Positions 8,324 to 17,696 of a DNA stretch of 64,000 nucleotides are shown piece by piece. Where the stretch lies: the NCBI RefSeq assembly GCF_023093535.1, contig NZ_CP095757.1, positions 1,426,001 through 1,490,000 on the forward strand. Direction: 5' to 3'. Within the stretch, counting starts at the first letter, position 1, and every line of letters begins with the position of its first letter. The position numbers and the translations under genes are program-made. Under the pieces are notes generated by a model that worked only from the letters and a program-made list of their open reading frames with translations, had not been told where the DNA came from and did no database searches. This DNA comes from Halovivax limisalsi. Its GTDB lineage: Archaea > Halobacteriota > Halobacteria > Halobacteriales > Natrialbaceae.

Positions 8324-9637
8324 TCAATCGACCGCGTCGGCCGGTCCGTCGACCGCGTCCGATGCCGCACGGTTCGAGACGGCTGCGAGGACGTGTTCGT
8401 ACTGCGGGCCCCGCGATTCGACCAGCGTCGCTGCATCGAGTTCGGGCACAGCGTCGACGGCGGTGTGGTAACTCATACAGCCGACGCGGTACGCATCGTC
8501 CGGATCGATCGGCTCGCCGTCGACGCGGGGCTCACCGGCGCCCGCGACCGCGAGGCCCGCGGTGATCAGCTCTCCGTGGGTGGCGTCCAGCGGCGACGCA
8601 CAGCGGTCGGCGAGATCGAGCAGCCGCTCCCCCGAGAGCCGGTGGACGTGGAGGTCCGAGCCGAACGGCACGATGCCGATCACGTCGCCGCGGGTGACGC
8701 GCCGGGGGAGGCCGTCGCGAACCGACGCGGCCGCGACGAGACCGACGTCGGCGTCGCCGCGGGTGCTGAAGGCGTCGGCGACGAGTTCGGCCGCTTCGGA
8801 ATGCTCCAGCGGGGCCGGGAGCGTTCCGAGTGTCTCGGTTAGCCCGCGGTCGGCGGCCAGATCGCGGTACGTCTCCTCGACGGCGTCGACGCGCGGGCCG
8901 TCGTCGATCGTGCGGGTCCGCGCGACGGGGTCGTCGGCGAGTTCGACGACCTGGTAGACGCCGGCCTGCCCGCCTTCGGTTCGGGTCACCAGGGTGCCGT
9001 CGACCCGGTCGCGAACCGCGTCGTGGTCGTGCCCGCCGAGGATCGCGTCGACGTCGGTCGCCGTCGCGATGCGCCGGTCGATCGGCCCGGCGTGAGACAG
9101 GACGACGAGTCGGTCGACGCCCCGATCGCGGAGTCGCTCGGCCTCGGTGCGGACCGCCTCGACGGGGTCGGTGAACGCAACCTCGAGGTCGAGTCCGCTC
9201 AGCGCGTCCGTCTCGGGGTGGGCGATCCCGATCAGCCCGATGCGATCGCCGGCGCAGGTGCGGATCGTGCTCGGTCGGACGCCGTCCCACCGGCTCGCGT
9301 CCGGCCCCTCCCCTGCGTCGTCGGGGACGTTGGCCACGAGGTGGGTTCCCGGCGTCGTGGTCGCCCACTCGACGGCGCCGTCGACGCCGAGGTCGAACTC
9401 GTGGTTGCCGAGCGTGTCAGCGTCGGGCTCGATCCGCTCGTAGAACTGGCGGGCGACGGCCCGGCCGGCCTCGCTCTCGAAGGCCAGCGCGCCGAGGGCG
9501 GTCGTGTCGCCGGAGCCGACGACGAGCGTCCGCCCGTCGCGGGCGGCCTCGATCGCGCCCGCGAGGCGGGCGAGTCGCCGGGGGTCGTCGTAGATAGTTT
9601 CGAGGTCCGCAAGGTGACAGAGTCGCGGGTTCGTCAT
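8324..9637 (-). CDS. Cytoplasmic metallophosphatase / 5'-nucleotidase family protein
   Basis: A 437-residue two-domain protein: N-terminal calcineurin-like metallophosphatase (to about 260) and C-terminal 5'-nucleotidase domain. Metal-site motifs seen are GSGDTTALG, GNHEFDLG, VVLSHAGP and GGHDHD. The first motif, normally D-x-H, reads HLADLE here, so the usual His is replaced by Glu. There is no signal peptide, so it should act in the cytoplasm on nucleotides or related phosphoesters. I start it at the ATG at 9637 because the 106 in-frame residues upstream look non-coding. It is divergent from the M28 peptidase. Confidence 0.85.
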   Translation of the reverse strand: MTNPRLCHLADLETIYDDPRRLARLAGAIEAARDGRTLVVGSGDTTALGALAFESEAGRAVARQFYERIEPDADTLGNHEFDLGVDGAVEWATTTPGTHLVANVPDDAGEGPDASRWDGVRPSTIRTCAGDRIGLIGIAHPETDALSGLDLEVAFTDPVEAVRTEAERLRDRGVDRLVVLSHAGPIDRRIATATDVDAILGGHDHDAVRDRVDGTLVTRTEGGQAGVYQVVELADDPVARTRTIDDGPRVDAVEETYRDLAADRGLTETLGTLPAPLEHSEAAELVADAFSTRGDADVGLVAAASVRDGLPRRVTRGDVIGIVPFGSDLHVHRLSGERLLDLADRCASPLDATHGELITAGLAVAGAGEPRVDGEPIDPDDAYRVGCMSYHTAVDAVPELDAATLVESRGPQYEHVLAAVSNRAASDAVDGPADAVD

Positions 9638-9776
9638 CGTCGTCGGAATCGCACGAGGGACGTGAAAAATCTGGCGTCCGGAGCGCTCGGGTGCCCTGCG
9701 CCGGTCCCTACCGTTGCTTGCGGCCGGCGCTACCGCGACCAGAACGTTTAGGCGCCCGCCCGCGACACCCACTCCC

Positions 9777-11087
9777 ATGACCGAGTGGATCGCGGAGACG
9801 TACACGAGCGACGCCGGCTGGTCCCTCCTGGAGGACCTGGTCGACGTGGGCGATCGGATGGCGGGAAGCGAGGGTGAGCGCGAGGGCGCCGAGCTGACGC
9901 GGGACGCACTCGAGGCCGTCGGGGCGCGAAACGCCCGCCTCGAGGCGTTCGACATTCAGGGCTGGACCCGCGGCTCGAGCTCGATCGAGGCCGGCGGCCT
10001 CGAGCAGGACTGCATCGCCCTCCCGCGGAGCCCGCCGGGTTCGGTCACCGCCGAACTCGTCGACGTCGGGTACGGCCGCCCGTCGGACTTCGCGGACGCC
10101 GACCTCGACGGCAAGGTGGCGATGGCGCGCAGCGACGTGCCCGACTCGTTCGACCGCTACATCCACCGCCGGGAGAAGTACTACCACGCCGTCGAGGCGG
10201 GCGCCGCGGCGTTCCTGTATCGGAATCACGTCGAGGGCTGCCTCCCGCCGACCGGCAGCGTGGGGACGCCGGAGGACCCGATCGGCGATATTCCGGCCCT
10301 CGGGGTCAGTTCGGAGGTCGGCGCCAGGCTCGCGCGGCGATTCGACGGAACCGAGGTGACGGTCGCCGTCGAGGCCGACGTCCACGACGCGACGAGCCGG
10401 AACGTCCGCGCCGAACTCGGTCCCGACACCGACGAGCGCGTCCTCGTGACGAGTCACGTCGACGCCCACGACATCGCCGAGGGAGCGGGCGACAACGCCG
10501 CGGGGACGGCGATGGTCGTCGAGATCGCGGACGCCCTGGCGACGCGCGAAGACGAACTCGATACGCGGGTCGAGTTCGTCGCCTTCGGGGCCGAGGAGAT
10601 CGGCCTCGTCGGCTCGTCAGTCGACGCCGAGCGCCGCGATCACGAGTCGGTGAAGGCGATCCTCAACAACGACGGCGTCACCCGGGGACGCGATCTCGTC
10701 GTCTATCCCAACGGCTTCGACGAGCTCGCCGACCTGGCCGAGGAGGTGAGCGATCGCTTTTCTCACCCGGCCTCGATCGATCCCGAACCCCAGCCCCACA
10801 GCGACCACTGGCCGTACGTCCAGCGGGGCGTGCCGGGCTACATGATGATGAGCGAAACCGGCGACAGCGGCCGCGGCTGGGGCCACACCTTCGCCGACAC
10901 GTTCGACAAACTCGACCGGCGAAACCACCGCGAACAGGCGATCGTCCTCGCGGAATTGGCGGTGGAACTCGCCGACGAGGGCTTCTCGGTCGCCCACCGC
11001 GATTCCGAGGCCATCGCCGCCGACCTCGAGGACGCCGACCTCGCCGAGGGGATGAAGATCATCGGCGACTGGCCCTACGACGGTTGA
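9777..11087 (+). CDS. M28-family zinc aminopeptidase
   Basis: A 436-residue peptidase. A PA-like insert (about 95-200) sits inside the M28 fold. Zinc ligands: His in VTSHVDAHD, Asp in AGDNAAGTA, the catalytic/ligand Glu pair in FGAEEIGLVG, Asp in NNDGV, and the last His in PQPHSDHWP. It lacks a signal peptide and probably hydrolyses peptides in the cytoplasm. The ATG at 9777 follows a TATA-like AACGTTTAGG about 25 nt upstream, which fits a leaderless start. Exact specificity (aminopeptidase versus carboxypeptidase) cannot be decided. Confidence 0.88.
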   Translation: MTEWIAETYTSDAGWSLLEDLVDVGDRMAGSEGEREGAELTRDALEAVGARNARLEAFDIQGWTRGSSSIEAGGLEQDCIALPRSPPGSVTAELVDVGYGRPSDFADADLDGKVAMARSDVPDSFDRYIHRREKYYHAVEAGAAAFLYRNHVEGCLPPTGSVGTPEDPIGDIPALGVSSEVGARLARRFDGTEVTVAVEADVHDATSRNVRAELGPDTDERVLVTSHVDAHDIAEGAGDNAAGTAMVVEIADALATREDELDTRVEFVAFGAEEIGLVGSSVDAERRDHESVKAILNNDGVTRGRDLVVYPNGFDELADLAEEVSDRFSHPASIDPEPQPHSDHWPYVQRGVPGYMMMSETGDSGRGWGHTFADTFDKLDRRNHREQAIVLAELAVELADEGFSVAHRDSEAIAADLEDADLAEGMKIIGDWPYDG

Positions 11088-11236
11088 ACCGCCCGGCCTG
11101 CCGGGTGGTATCGTGGGGTATTGCCGTCGTTCGTCGCGTCGATCGGGACCGTCTCACCGTCGACCGCGACGCCGCGGCCCTATTCGTCGGGTCGAACACC
11201 CTAACAACTTTACTGGTTTGGACCCGAACGGCGGGT

Positions 11237-11704
11237 ATGGATCCAATGGACCCCGTGCCCTGGGAGGACGTCATCGCCGTCCGCGGCGTTCCCGGCGAGG
11301 AGTTGCAGCCCTTCATCCAGCGCGACGTCCCGGACCTCGACGGCCTGGCCCCGGCCGACGCCGTCAAAACGGTCTACGACGACTGGACGGAGACGCTGGG
11401 CGAGGAACGAACGCTCGACGATCAGGGTGCGGCCTACCTGATCGCGTACCTCCTCGAACACCGGGGCGTGATCGACCTCGCGGCCGCCGACGCGTTCGGC
11501 GGTTCGCTGCTCGAGCGAAAACCGGACGACGAACGCCTCCGCGAACTGTTCCACGACGAGGAACGGACCCTCTGGTGGATCGCCGTCGACTGCGGCGTCC
11601 ACTACGCGCTCGTCTCGCGCTGGCTATACGAGGCCGACATCCCGCTGCTCGAGCGGAACCTCGGCGAGGAAACCCGGGCGAAACTGGCCGCGCGAGCGGA
11701 GTAG
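11237..11704 (+). CDS. Conserved-looking haloarchaeal hypothetical protein
   Basis: 155 residues, acidic, predicted soluble and mostly helical, with a Trp-rich segment (ERTLWWIAVDCGVHYALVSRWLY). A TATA-like element (ACAACTTTAC, about 11205) lies roughly 25 bp before the ATG at 11237, which decides this start over an in-frame ATG at 11084. It lies between the M28 peptidase and purB (convergent). I do not recognise a family. Confidence 0.7.
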   Translation: MDPMDPVPWEDVIAVRGVPGEELQPFIQRDVPDLDGLAPADAVKTVYDDWTETLGEERTLDDQGAAYLIAYLLEHRGVIDLAAADAFGGSLLERKPDDERLRELFHDEERTLWWIAVDCGVHYALVSRWLYEADIPLLERNLGEETRAKLAARAE

Positions 11705-11748
11705 CACGGGGATTGGCCCGACGTACTCACCGAACCGCCCCCACTCGA

Positions 11749-13137
11749 TCACTCCTCGAGTTCGTCCACGAGGTTCGACGCGACGCCGGTGTAGCCGGCC
11801 GGCGTCAGCGCCAACAGCTCCGCTCTGACGTCGTCGTCGACGTCGAGGTCGGCGAAGAGGTCGCGGAAGTCCTCGATGGTGACGCGCTCGCCGCGGGTGA
11901 GATCTTTGACCCGCTCGTAGGCGTCGTCGCGGCCCTCGCGCCGGAGGATCGTCTGGACGGCCTCGCCGATCACCTCGGGGGTGTTCGCGAGTTCCTCGTC
12001 CATCACCCGTTCGTTCGGCGCGACCTTCGCCAGGCCGTCCTGCACCTTCGTGTAGCCGATCAGGCAGTGGGCGAACGCGGCCCCGATGTTTCGCTTGACG
12101 GTCGAATCCGAGAGATCGCGCTGGAGCCGGGAGGTGGTGACGTACTCGCCGAGGAACTGCAGGTCGGCGTTGGCCTTCGAGAGGTTGCCCTCCGAGTTCT
12201 CGAAGTCGATCGGGTTCACCTTGTGGGGCATCGTCGAGGAGCCCGTCTCGCCGGCGGCGGCCTCCTGGCCCAGGTAGCGGTCGGAGACGTAGAGCCAATC
12301 GTCGAGATCGAGGTCGAGCAGGATCCGATTCGCGCCGCGGAGCGCGTCGAACAGCGCGGCGAGGTCGTCGCACGGGTTGACCTGCGTCGTCAGGGGCTCG
12401 AAGTCGAGGCCGAGATCGGTGACGAACGCCTCGGCGACGGCCGGCCAGTCCACGTCGGGGTAGGCGGCGTGGTGGGCGGCGTAGGTGCCCGACGCGCCGC
12501 CGAGCTTCCCGCGGAGGCGATCGGTCGCGTCGGCGATGCGGTCGGTGGCGGTGTCGAGCCGGCTCGCGTAGACGGCCATCTCCTTGCCGAAGGTCGTCGG
12601 CGTCGCGGGCTGGCCGTGGGTGCGAGCGAGCATCGGCCGGTCGCGGTGTTCGCGGGCCTGCTCGGCCAGCGCCTCGCGGACGTCCTCGAGGGCGGGCAAC
12701 AGGACGTCGCGGACCGCGTCGCGGACATTCAGCCGGTGGGCGAGGTTGTTGACGTCCTCGCTCGTCAGCCCGAAGTGGATCCACGGGACCGCCTCGTGTC
12801 CGTCGGGAAGCCGGAGTCTGAGGAAGTACTCGACGGCCTTGACGTCGTGGTTGGTCGCCTCGAACGGGCCGTGACCCGTCGTCTCGATTCGCTTGATCAC
12901 CGCCGCGTCGTCGGCGTCGAAGTCCTCGTAGGCCGCCCGGAGGTCGGCCCGCGTCTCCGCGTCGAGTTCCAGCGGCGTGGCGTCGAGATCGGCGAGCGCG
13001 AGGAGATACTCGACCTCGACCTGGACGCGGGCCCGCATGAGGCCGGCCTCGCTCGCGTAGGGCCGGAGCGGTTCGGTCCGCCCGGCGTAGCGCCCGTCGA
13101 GCGGCGAGACGGCGTACAGCGAATCCACGGTTGGCAT
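11749..13137 (-). CDS. purB: Adenylosuccinate lyase
   Basis: A 462-residue member of the fumarase/aspartase superfamily. It acts twice in purine synthesis, cleaving SAICAR to AICAR and adenylosuccinate to AMP. The superfamily signature SSTMPHKVNPIDFEN is present, as are the N-terminal SPLDGRY and TSEDVNNLAHRL segments. The start at 13137 (MPTVDSLYAVSP) is the first Met before the conserved N terminus; further upstream the frame is non-coding. It is divergent from purNH, which makes the AICAR-using step next in the pathway. Confidence 0.95.
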   Translation of the reverse strand: MPTVDSLYAVSPLDGRYAGRTEPLRPYASEAGLMRARVQVEVEYLLALADLDATPLELDAETRADLRAAYEDFDADDAAVIKRIETTGHGPFEATNHDVKAVEYFLRLRLPDGHEAVPWIHFGLTSEDVNNLAHRLNVRDAVRDVLLPALEDVREALAEQAREHRDRPMLARTHGQPATPTTFGKEMAVYASRLDTATDRIADATDRLRGKLGGASGTYAAHHAAYPDVDWPAVAEAFVTDLGLDFEPLTTQVNPCDDLAALFDALRGANRILLDLDLDDWLYVSDRYLGQEAAAGETGSSTMPHKVNPIDFENSEGNLSKANADLQFLGEYVTTSRLQRDLSDSTVKRNIGAAFAHCLIGYTKVQDGLAKVAPNERVMDEELANTPEVIGEAVQTILRREGRDDAYERVKDLTRGERVTIEDFRDLFADLDVDDDVRAELLALTPAGYTGVASNLVDELEE

Positions 13138-13303
13138 ACCCGCGACTCGCCCGCGAACCCGAAAAAGCGTATCGTTTGGACGATTTCGTGGTCTCGGACG
13201 GGCGGGATTCGGGGCCGACCGTCGGCAGGCGGTGGGTGGTGACTCGTCGCAGACCACCCGCCGAATCAGAACCCCTTTGATCCGCGTGGCCGGTGTATCG
13301 CGT

Positions 13304-14941
13304 ATGACGCGCATCGCCGGGATGGCGGGCAATCGGGGGCGAAACCTGTTGAACATCGCGGACAGACGGCCCGGCGGGGCAGAACTCGCGGTCGTGCTCA
13401 CGAACAGCCCGGACGCGCCGGTACTCGACGCGGCGGCCGAGCGCGGGATTCCGACCGAGGTCGTCCCGCTCGAGGCGGAGATGGACCGTCGCGAACACGA
13501 GGAGGCGGTCCTCGACGCGCTCTCCGAGTACGACGTCGACCTGGTGTGTCTCGACGGGTACATGCGCATCCTCTCGGAGACCTTCCTCGACGCGATGCCG
13601 ACGACGCTGAACGTCCACCCGTCGCTGCTGCCGGCGTTTCCCGGGATGGACGCCTGGGGCGACGCGCTCGACGCGGGCGTCTCCGTGACGGGCTGTACCG
13701 TCCACGTGGTCACCGACGCGACGGACGCCGACGGCGACGTGATCGAGGACGAAGTCGACGCCGGCCCGATCGTCACCCAGGAGCCGGTCCCGGTCTACGA
13801 GGGCGACGACGAAGCGACGCTGAAAGACCGCGTCCTCCACGAGGGCGAGTTCCGGGCGTACCCGCGCGCCGTCGAGTGGTTCGCCCGGGGAGCGGTGGAC
13901 GTCGATCTTGATGCGGGTGAGGTGGCGGTCAGCGAGGACGTTGCGAGCGTCGCTGGGGCCGATCACGGCGGCCTTCCCACGCGCCGCCTCGTCTCGGACG
14001 ACCGGCTCGACACCCTCCGGTACGGCGAGAACCCCCACCAGGACGCCGCGGTCTACGTCGACCGCACCTGCGACGAGGCCAGCGTCGTCCACGCGGCTCA
14101 GCTCAATGAGGGAGCGAAGGCGCTGTCGTACAACAATTACAACGACGCCGACGGCGCGCTAAACCTGATCAAGGAGTTCGACGAACCCGCCGCGGCGGTC
14201 ATCAAGCACACCAATCCCGCCGGCTGCGCCACGGCCGACACCCTCGCCGAGGCCTACGAGAAGGCCCTGGCGACGGATCCCCAGAGCGCCTTCGGCGGCA
14301 TCGTCGCGCTCAACCGCGAGTGCGACGCCGAGACGGCCGCCCGGATCGTCGACTCCTTCAAGGAGATCGTCGTCGCGCCCGGCTACACCGACGACGCGCT
14401 CGACGTCCTCTTCGAGAAGGACAACCTGCGGGTGCTGGACGTCGGGGAACTCGGCGGGCGAACGGAACGATTCACGGAGAAGCCGCTCGTCGGCGGCCGC
14501 CTCGTCCAGGAGCGCGATCTCCAGTCGATCGCCGTCGACGACCTCGAGATCGTCACCGAGCGCGAGCCGACCGACGACCAGCTCGAGACGATGGTCTTCG
14601 CCTGGCGGACGCTCAAGCACGTCAAGTCCAACGGGATCCTCTTCGCCGAGGGCACCGAGACCGTCGGCATCGGCATGGGACAGGTCTCCCGCGTCGACGC
14701 CGTCCGTCTGGCCGCCATGAAGGCCGACGAACACGCCGATGGGAAGGACGCCGCGGGCGCCGTGATGGCCTCGGACGCCTTCTTCCCCTTCCCGGACGGG
14801 ATCGAACACGCGGCGAAGGCGGGCATCGAAGCCGTGATCCAACCCGGCGGCTCGGTCAACGACGAGGACGTCATCGAGGCCGCCGACGAGCACGGCATGG
14901 CGATGGCGTTTACCGGGCAGCGGTCTTTCAGACACGACTAG
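13304..14941 (+). CDS. purNH: Bifunctional GAR transformylase / AICAR transformylase fusion
   Basis: A 545-residue fusion. Residues 1-195 are a PurN-type phosphoribosylglycinamide formyltransferase: phosphate loop GNRGRN (10-15), catalytic LNVHPSLLPAFPG (102-114; Asn103, His105) and DAGP (152-155). Residues from about 230 are the AICAR transformylase half of PurH: LRYGENPHQ (238-246), KHTNPAGCA, FGGIVALN, SNGILFA and a C-terminal GGSVNDEDVIEAAD. The IMP cyclohydrolase (MGS-like) domain of bacterial PurH is absent, so ring closure needs a separate enzyme such as PurO, not seen here. Both steps use 10-formyl-tetrahydrofolate, which explains the fusion. Confidence 0.93.
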   Translation: MTRIAGMAGNRGRNLLNIADRRPGGAELAVVLTNSPDAPVLDAAAERGIPTEVVPLEAEMDRREHEEAVLDALSEYDVDLVCLDGYMRILSETFLDAMPTTLNVHPSLLPAFPGMDAWGDALDAGVSVTGCTVHVVTDATDADGDVIEDEVDAGPIVTQEPVPVYEGDDEATLKDRVLHEGEFRAYPRAVEWFARGAVDVDLDAGEVAVSEDVASVAGADHGGLPTRRLVSDDRLDTLRYGENPHQDAAVYVDRTCDEASVVHAAQLNEGAKALSYNNYNDADGALNLIKEFDEPAAAVIKHTNPAGCATADTLAEAYEKALATDPQSAFGGIVALNRECDAETAARIVDSFKEIVVAPGYTDDALDVLFEKDNLRVLDVGELGGRTERFTEKPLVGGRLVQERDLQSIAVDDLEIVTEREPTDDQLETMVFAWRTLKHVKSNGILFAEGTETVGIGMGQVSRVDAVRLAAMKADEHADGKDAAGAVMASDAFFPFPDGIEHAAKAGIEAVIQPGGSVNDEDVIEAADEHGMAMAFTGQRSFRHD

Positions 14942-15282
14942 CGCGGTTCGGAGCGCCGAAGGCGCGAGAACCGAGAAAATGCGAGCGGGGAACGGAGTGA
15001 CCCGCGAGCAGCGAGGAACCGAGCGAAGCGAGAATCTCGGAGAGGCGAGCGGCGAAGCCGCGACCAGCGAGATTCGGAACGAGCGGAGCGAGCGAGAATC
15101 TCGGAGAGGCGAGCGGCGAAGCCGCGACCAGCGAGATTCGGAACGAGCGGAGCGAGCGAGAATCTCGGAGAGGCGAGCGGCGAAGCCGCGACCAGCGCGG
15201 TTCGGGGCCGAGAATCGTGATATCGCCTGCATAGGCCGGGCGTAGACGTAACCGAGCCGACGGTGTCGATGCGGCAGGCGCC
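14942..15282. repeat. Intergenic 64-bp tandem repeat array (about 2.6 copies)
   Basis: Between purNH and the sulfatase gene. Identical units start at 15031, 15095 and 15159, a spacing of exactly 64 bp; the third copy is cut after about 39 bp. Each unit contains a small hairpin (GCGGC-GAA-GCCGC) and ends in a GAACGAGCGGAGCGAGC run. The flank at 14942-15030 holds a related hairpin (GCGCC-GAA-GGCGC) and degenerate pieces of the unit. No open frame in it looks like a protein. The array may act as the terminator of purNH or as a recombination target; that is inference. Confidence 0.8.
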
Positions 15283-16575
15283 ATGGGCGGTCGGATCCCG
15301 GTTCTGCTACTCACGATCGACACCCTTCGGCGGGATCGGTTTACCGAAGCCTGTTTTCCGCGGTCGATGGACTGGTTCGCGGACGATTTCGCGATCTTTT
15401 CGAACGCGCTCTCCCACGGCAATTCGACGCCCTTTGCCTTCCCGGCCATCCTGACGTCGCATCCGGTCGTCGGCGACGGGGAATTTCCCGACGGCGCGCG
15501 AACCATCGCGGAGTCGATGTCGGACCGACCGTGTTTCGGCTTCTCGAACAACGCGCACCTCGACGCCTCGCGAGGCTACGATCGGGGGTTCACGGCGTTC
15601 GGACCGTACCCGCCCGACGACATGACGCTGAAACAGCGGCTCAAACAGCACGCCGTCATCGGCGACTCGGATACGGTGTACGCGGCGTACCGGTCCGTCA
15701 AGCGGATTCGGCACGCGGTCGCCGACCTCACGGGCGTGGGCGATGGCGATCCGTTTCCCAACCCGCTCACGCCCGGGGACGTCGTGACCGACTTCGTGAC
15801 ACGACAACTGGAATCGCACCCGTCGGCGTTCGCGTGGGGCCACTACATGGATCCGCACGTTCCCTACCATCCGGATCTCGCGATCGACGGGCCGGAGACG
15901 GATCGATCGCGACGGGAACTCGAGGCGCTGTACGAACGGTACCTCGGCGAGACGGAGCTCCCCGACACGCCCGAGACGAGGGCCGATCTGGAGCTCCTCC
16001 AGGCGCTCTACGAGTCGAACGTTCGGTACGTCGACCGGGAGCTCGATCGGTTGTTCGGCTGGCTGTCCGATCGAAATATCTACGAGGACGCGCTGATCGT
16101 GGTCGTCGGCGATCACGGCGAGCTGTTCGGCGAGGGCGGGATCGTGTATCACCCGTGGGACGTCGACCCGGTCGACGGCCTGGTGCGAACCCCGCTCCTG
16201 GTCAAGTATCCCGAAAACGCCTACGGCGGGATACGATTCGATCACCTCGTCCAGCACGCGGATATCCCGCCGACGATTTCGGACGTACTCGACCTCCCGA
16301 GTTCGTTCTGGTCGTCTACAGCGTACCCGTTGACCGATACGCGTCCGCGTCGCGTCGTCTCCAAGTCGAACACGGCGATCCGGCTGACGGAACCGGACGC
16401 CGTCGCGTACAAGCGACGGAACGGGACAGAAGACGGCGTCGACACCCTTTCTGAACGGGGGCGGGCGCTCCTCGAAGCGAGCGAGTACCCCTCCACGAAA
16501 ACGAGCTCCGGGGAGGTCGCGGGCGTGGCCGAAGCCGAGCGTCAGAAGCAACTGGCGGCGCTGGGCTATCGATAG
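15283..16575 (+). CDS. Sulfatase-like member of the alkaline phosphatase superfamily
   Basis: A 430-residue cytoplasmic protein. The N-terminal metal motif LLTIDTLRRDRF is intact, and later VVVGDHGELFGEGG carries the conserved Asp-His pair, with HYMDPHVPYH between them. The modified-residue motif (Cys/Ser-x-Pro-x-Arg in true sulfatases) reads STPFA here, with Ala in place of Arg. It may therefore be a phosphoglycerol-transferase-like or otherwise divergent enzyme. There is no signal peptide. Neighbours give no pathway context; similar genes often occur in haloarchaeal cell-surface glycan regions. Substrate unknown. Confidence 0.82.
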   Translation: MGGRIPVLLLTIDTLRRDRFTEACFPRSMDWFADDFAIFSNALSHGNSTPFAFPAILTSHPVVGDGEFPDGARTIAESMSDRPCFGFSNNAHLDASRGYDRGFTAFGPYPPDDMTLKQRLKQHAVIGDSDTVYAAYRSVKRIRHAVADLTGVGDGDPFPNPLTPGDVVTDFVTRQLESHPSAFAWGHYMDPHVPYHPDLAIDGPETDRSRRELEALYERYLGETELPDTPETRADLELLQALYESNVRYVDRELDRLFGWLSDRNIYEDALIVVVGDHGELFGEGGIVYHPWDVDPVDGLVRTPLLVKYPENAYGGIRFDHLVQHADIPPTISDVLDLPSSFWSSTAYPLTDTRPRRVVSKSNTAIRLTEPDAVAYKRRNGTEDGVDTLSERGRALLEASEYPSTKTSSGEVAGVAEAERQKQLAALGYR

Positions 16576-16662
16576 CGATCGATTCGGACGACGGCGCCGT
16601 GGTAGAACGGACGAGGCCGGCGCGGGGAACCGTCTTACGGGCCGAAGCCCTCCCGTTCGCCG

Positions 16663-17541
16663 CTACTCGAACGACTCGCCGACCCGTTCGACCAGTCGCC
16701 GCCACAGCGTCCGCGATCGACTCTCGTGACGGCGACAGAGGACGACGTCGCTCTCGGCCCGGCGGGCGACGGCCTCGGCCACGTCGGTCGCGACGATGCG
16801 GTGGAGGCGGCCGCTGCCGCCGGCGCCCATGACGGTCACGTCGTGATCGGTCGTCGCGGCGAGGATGGCGTCGACGACGTCGGTCCCACGAACCACCGTC
16901 TGGGTGACCGATTCGACCGCGCCGAGCGACGGGGCCGTTCGATCGAGGAGCGACCGGGCGTCGGCGACGGCCGTCTCGTCGGCGCTCGAATCGACCACCG
17001 TGGCGAGCTCGACGCTCGAGTCGTGCGCCCGGGCGATGGCGCCCGCGATCTCCGCCGCGAGGGTCGTGTGCGGACCGCCGGCGACCGGGACGAGCACCGA
17101 TTCGATCGGCCCCCGGTCCCGGTCGACGCGCTCGACGATGACGTCGCAAGCCGCCTCGCGAAGCACACGATCGATGTACCCGCCGAAGACGACCTCCCGT
17201 CGGCGCGGACGGCCGTGCCAGCCCAGCAACACGGCCTCGACGTCGGCCGCATCGGCCAGACTCGTGAGGCTGCCGGCGACGTCGTGGCCGTATCGGAGCA
17301 GGCCCGTCGCCTCGATCCCGGCCGCGCGTGCGCGTTCGACGGTCTCGGAGACGACCGACTCGCCGGGGCCCGCGTCCATCGACGCGCGGGCCTGTTCGAG
17401 GCTCGTCTGTCCGGGCACGCCGATCACGTGGACGACGAGGAGTTCGAGATCGCGATCGTCGGCGACGTCGACGGCGGTCTCGAGCAACCGGGCGGCGGTG
17501 TCCGGGTTGGCGACGGGGAGGACGAGTCGAGCGTCGCTCAC
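16663..17541 (-). CDS. Tandem universal stress protein
   Basis: A 292-residue protein with two UspA-like halves. The first half starts ARLVLPVANPDTA and ends at GGYIDRVLREAACDVIVER; the second starts SVLVPVAGGPHT and ends VMGAGGSGRLHRIVATDVAE with the typical ATP-type G-x-x-G-x9-G(S/T) region partly kept (GAGGSGRLHR). The C-terminal 25 residues are Arg-rich. I choose the GTG at 17541, because it sits right before the first beta strand; an ATG 129 bp upstream would add a Pro/Arg-rich stretch. Probably a cytoplasmic stress or transporter-associated regulator. Confidence 0.78.
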   Translation of the reverse strand: MSDARLVLPVANPDTAARLLETAVDVADDRDLELLVVHVIGVPGQTSLEQARASMDAGPGESVVSETVERARAAGIEATGLLRYGHDVAGSLTSLADAADVEAVLLGWHGRPRRREVVFGGYIDRVLREAACDVIVERVDRDRGPIESVLVPVAGGPHTTLAAEIAGAIARAHDSSVELATVVDSSADETAVADARSLLDRTAPSLGAVESVTQTVVRGTDVVDAILAATTDHDVTVMGAGGSGRLHRIVATDVAEAVARRAESDVVLCRRHESRSRTLWRRLVERVGESFE

Positions 17542-17696
17542 ACCCGTTAATCCGCCGGAGGTGACCGTAAGGGTTCGGTCGACTCGCAGCCCGCGCTCCG
17601 GAGACGGGGCGCTTCGAGGTCGGGAGGGCGATCGCCGTGGCTGCCGCGCTGTCGCCGGGTGGGGTTTCAACCGTCCGGCAACCGTGAGACGGACGC

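Noticed and set aside
11113-13242. A 709-codon plus-strand frame over purB
   Set aside because: Antisense shadow of purB with an Arg/Val/Glu pattern; purB motifs are clear on the minus strand.
14942-15230. CRISPR array
   Set aside because: The 64-bp units abut without unique spacers, and there are no cas genes.
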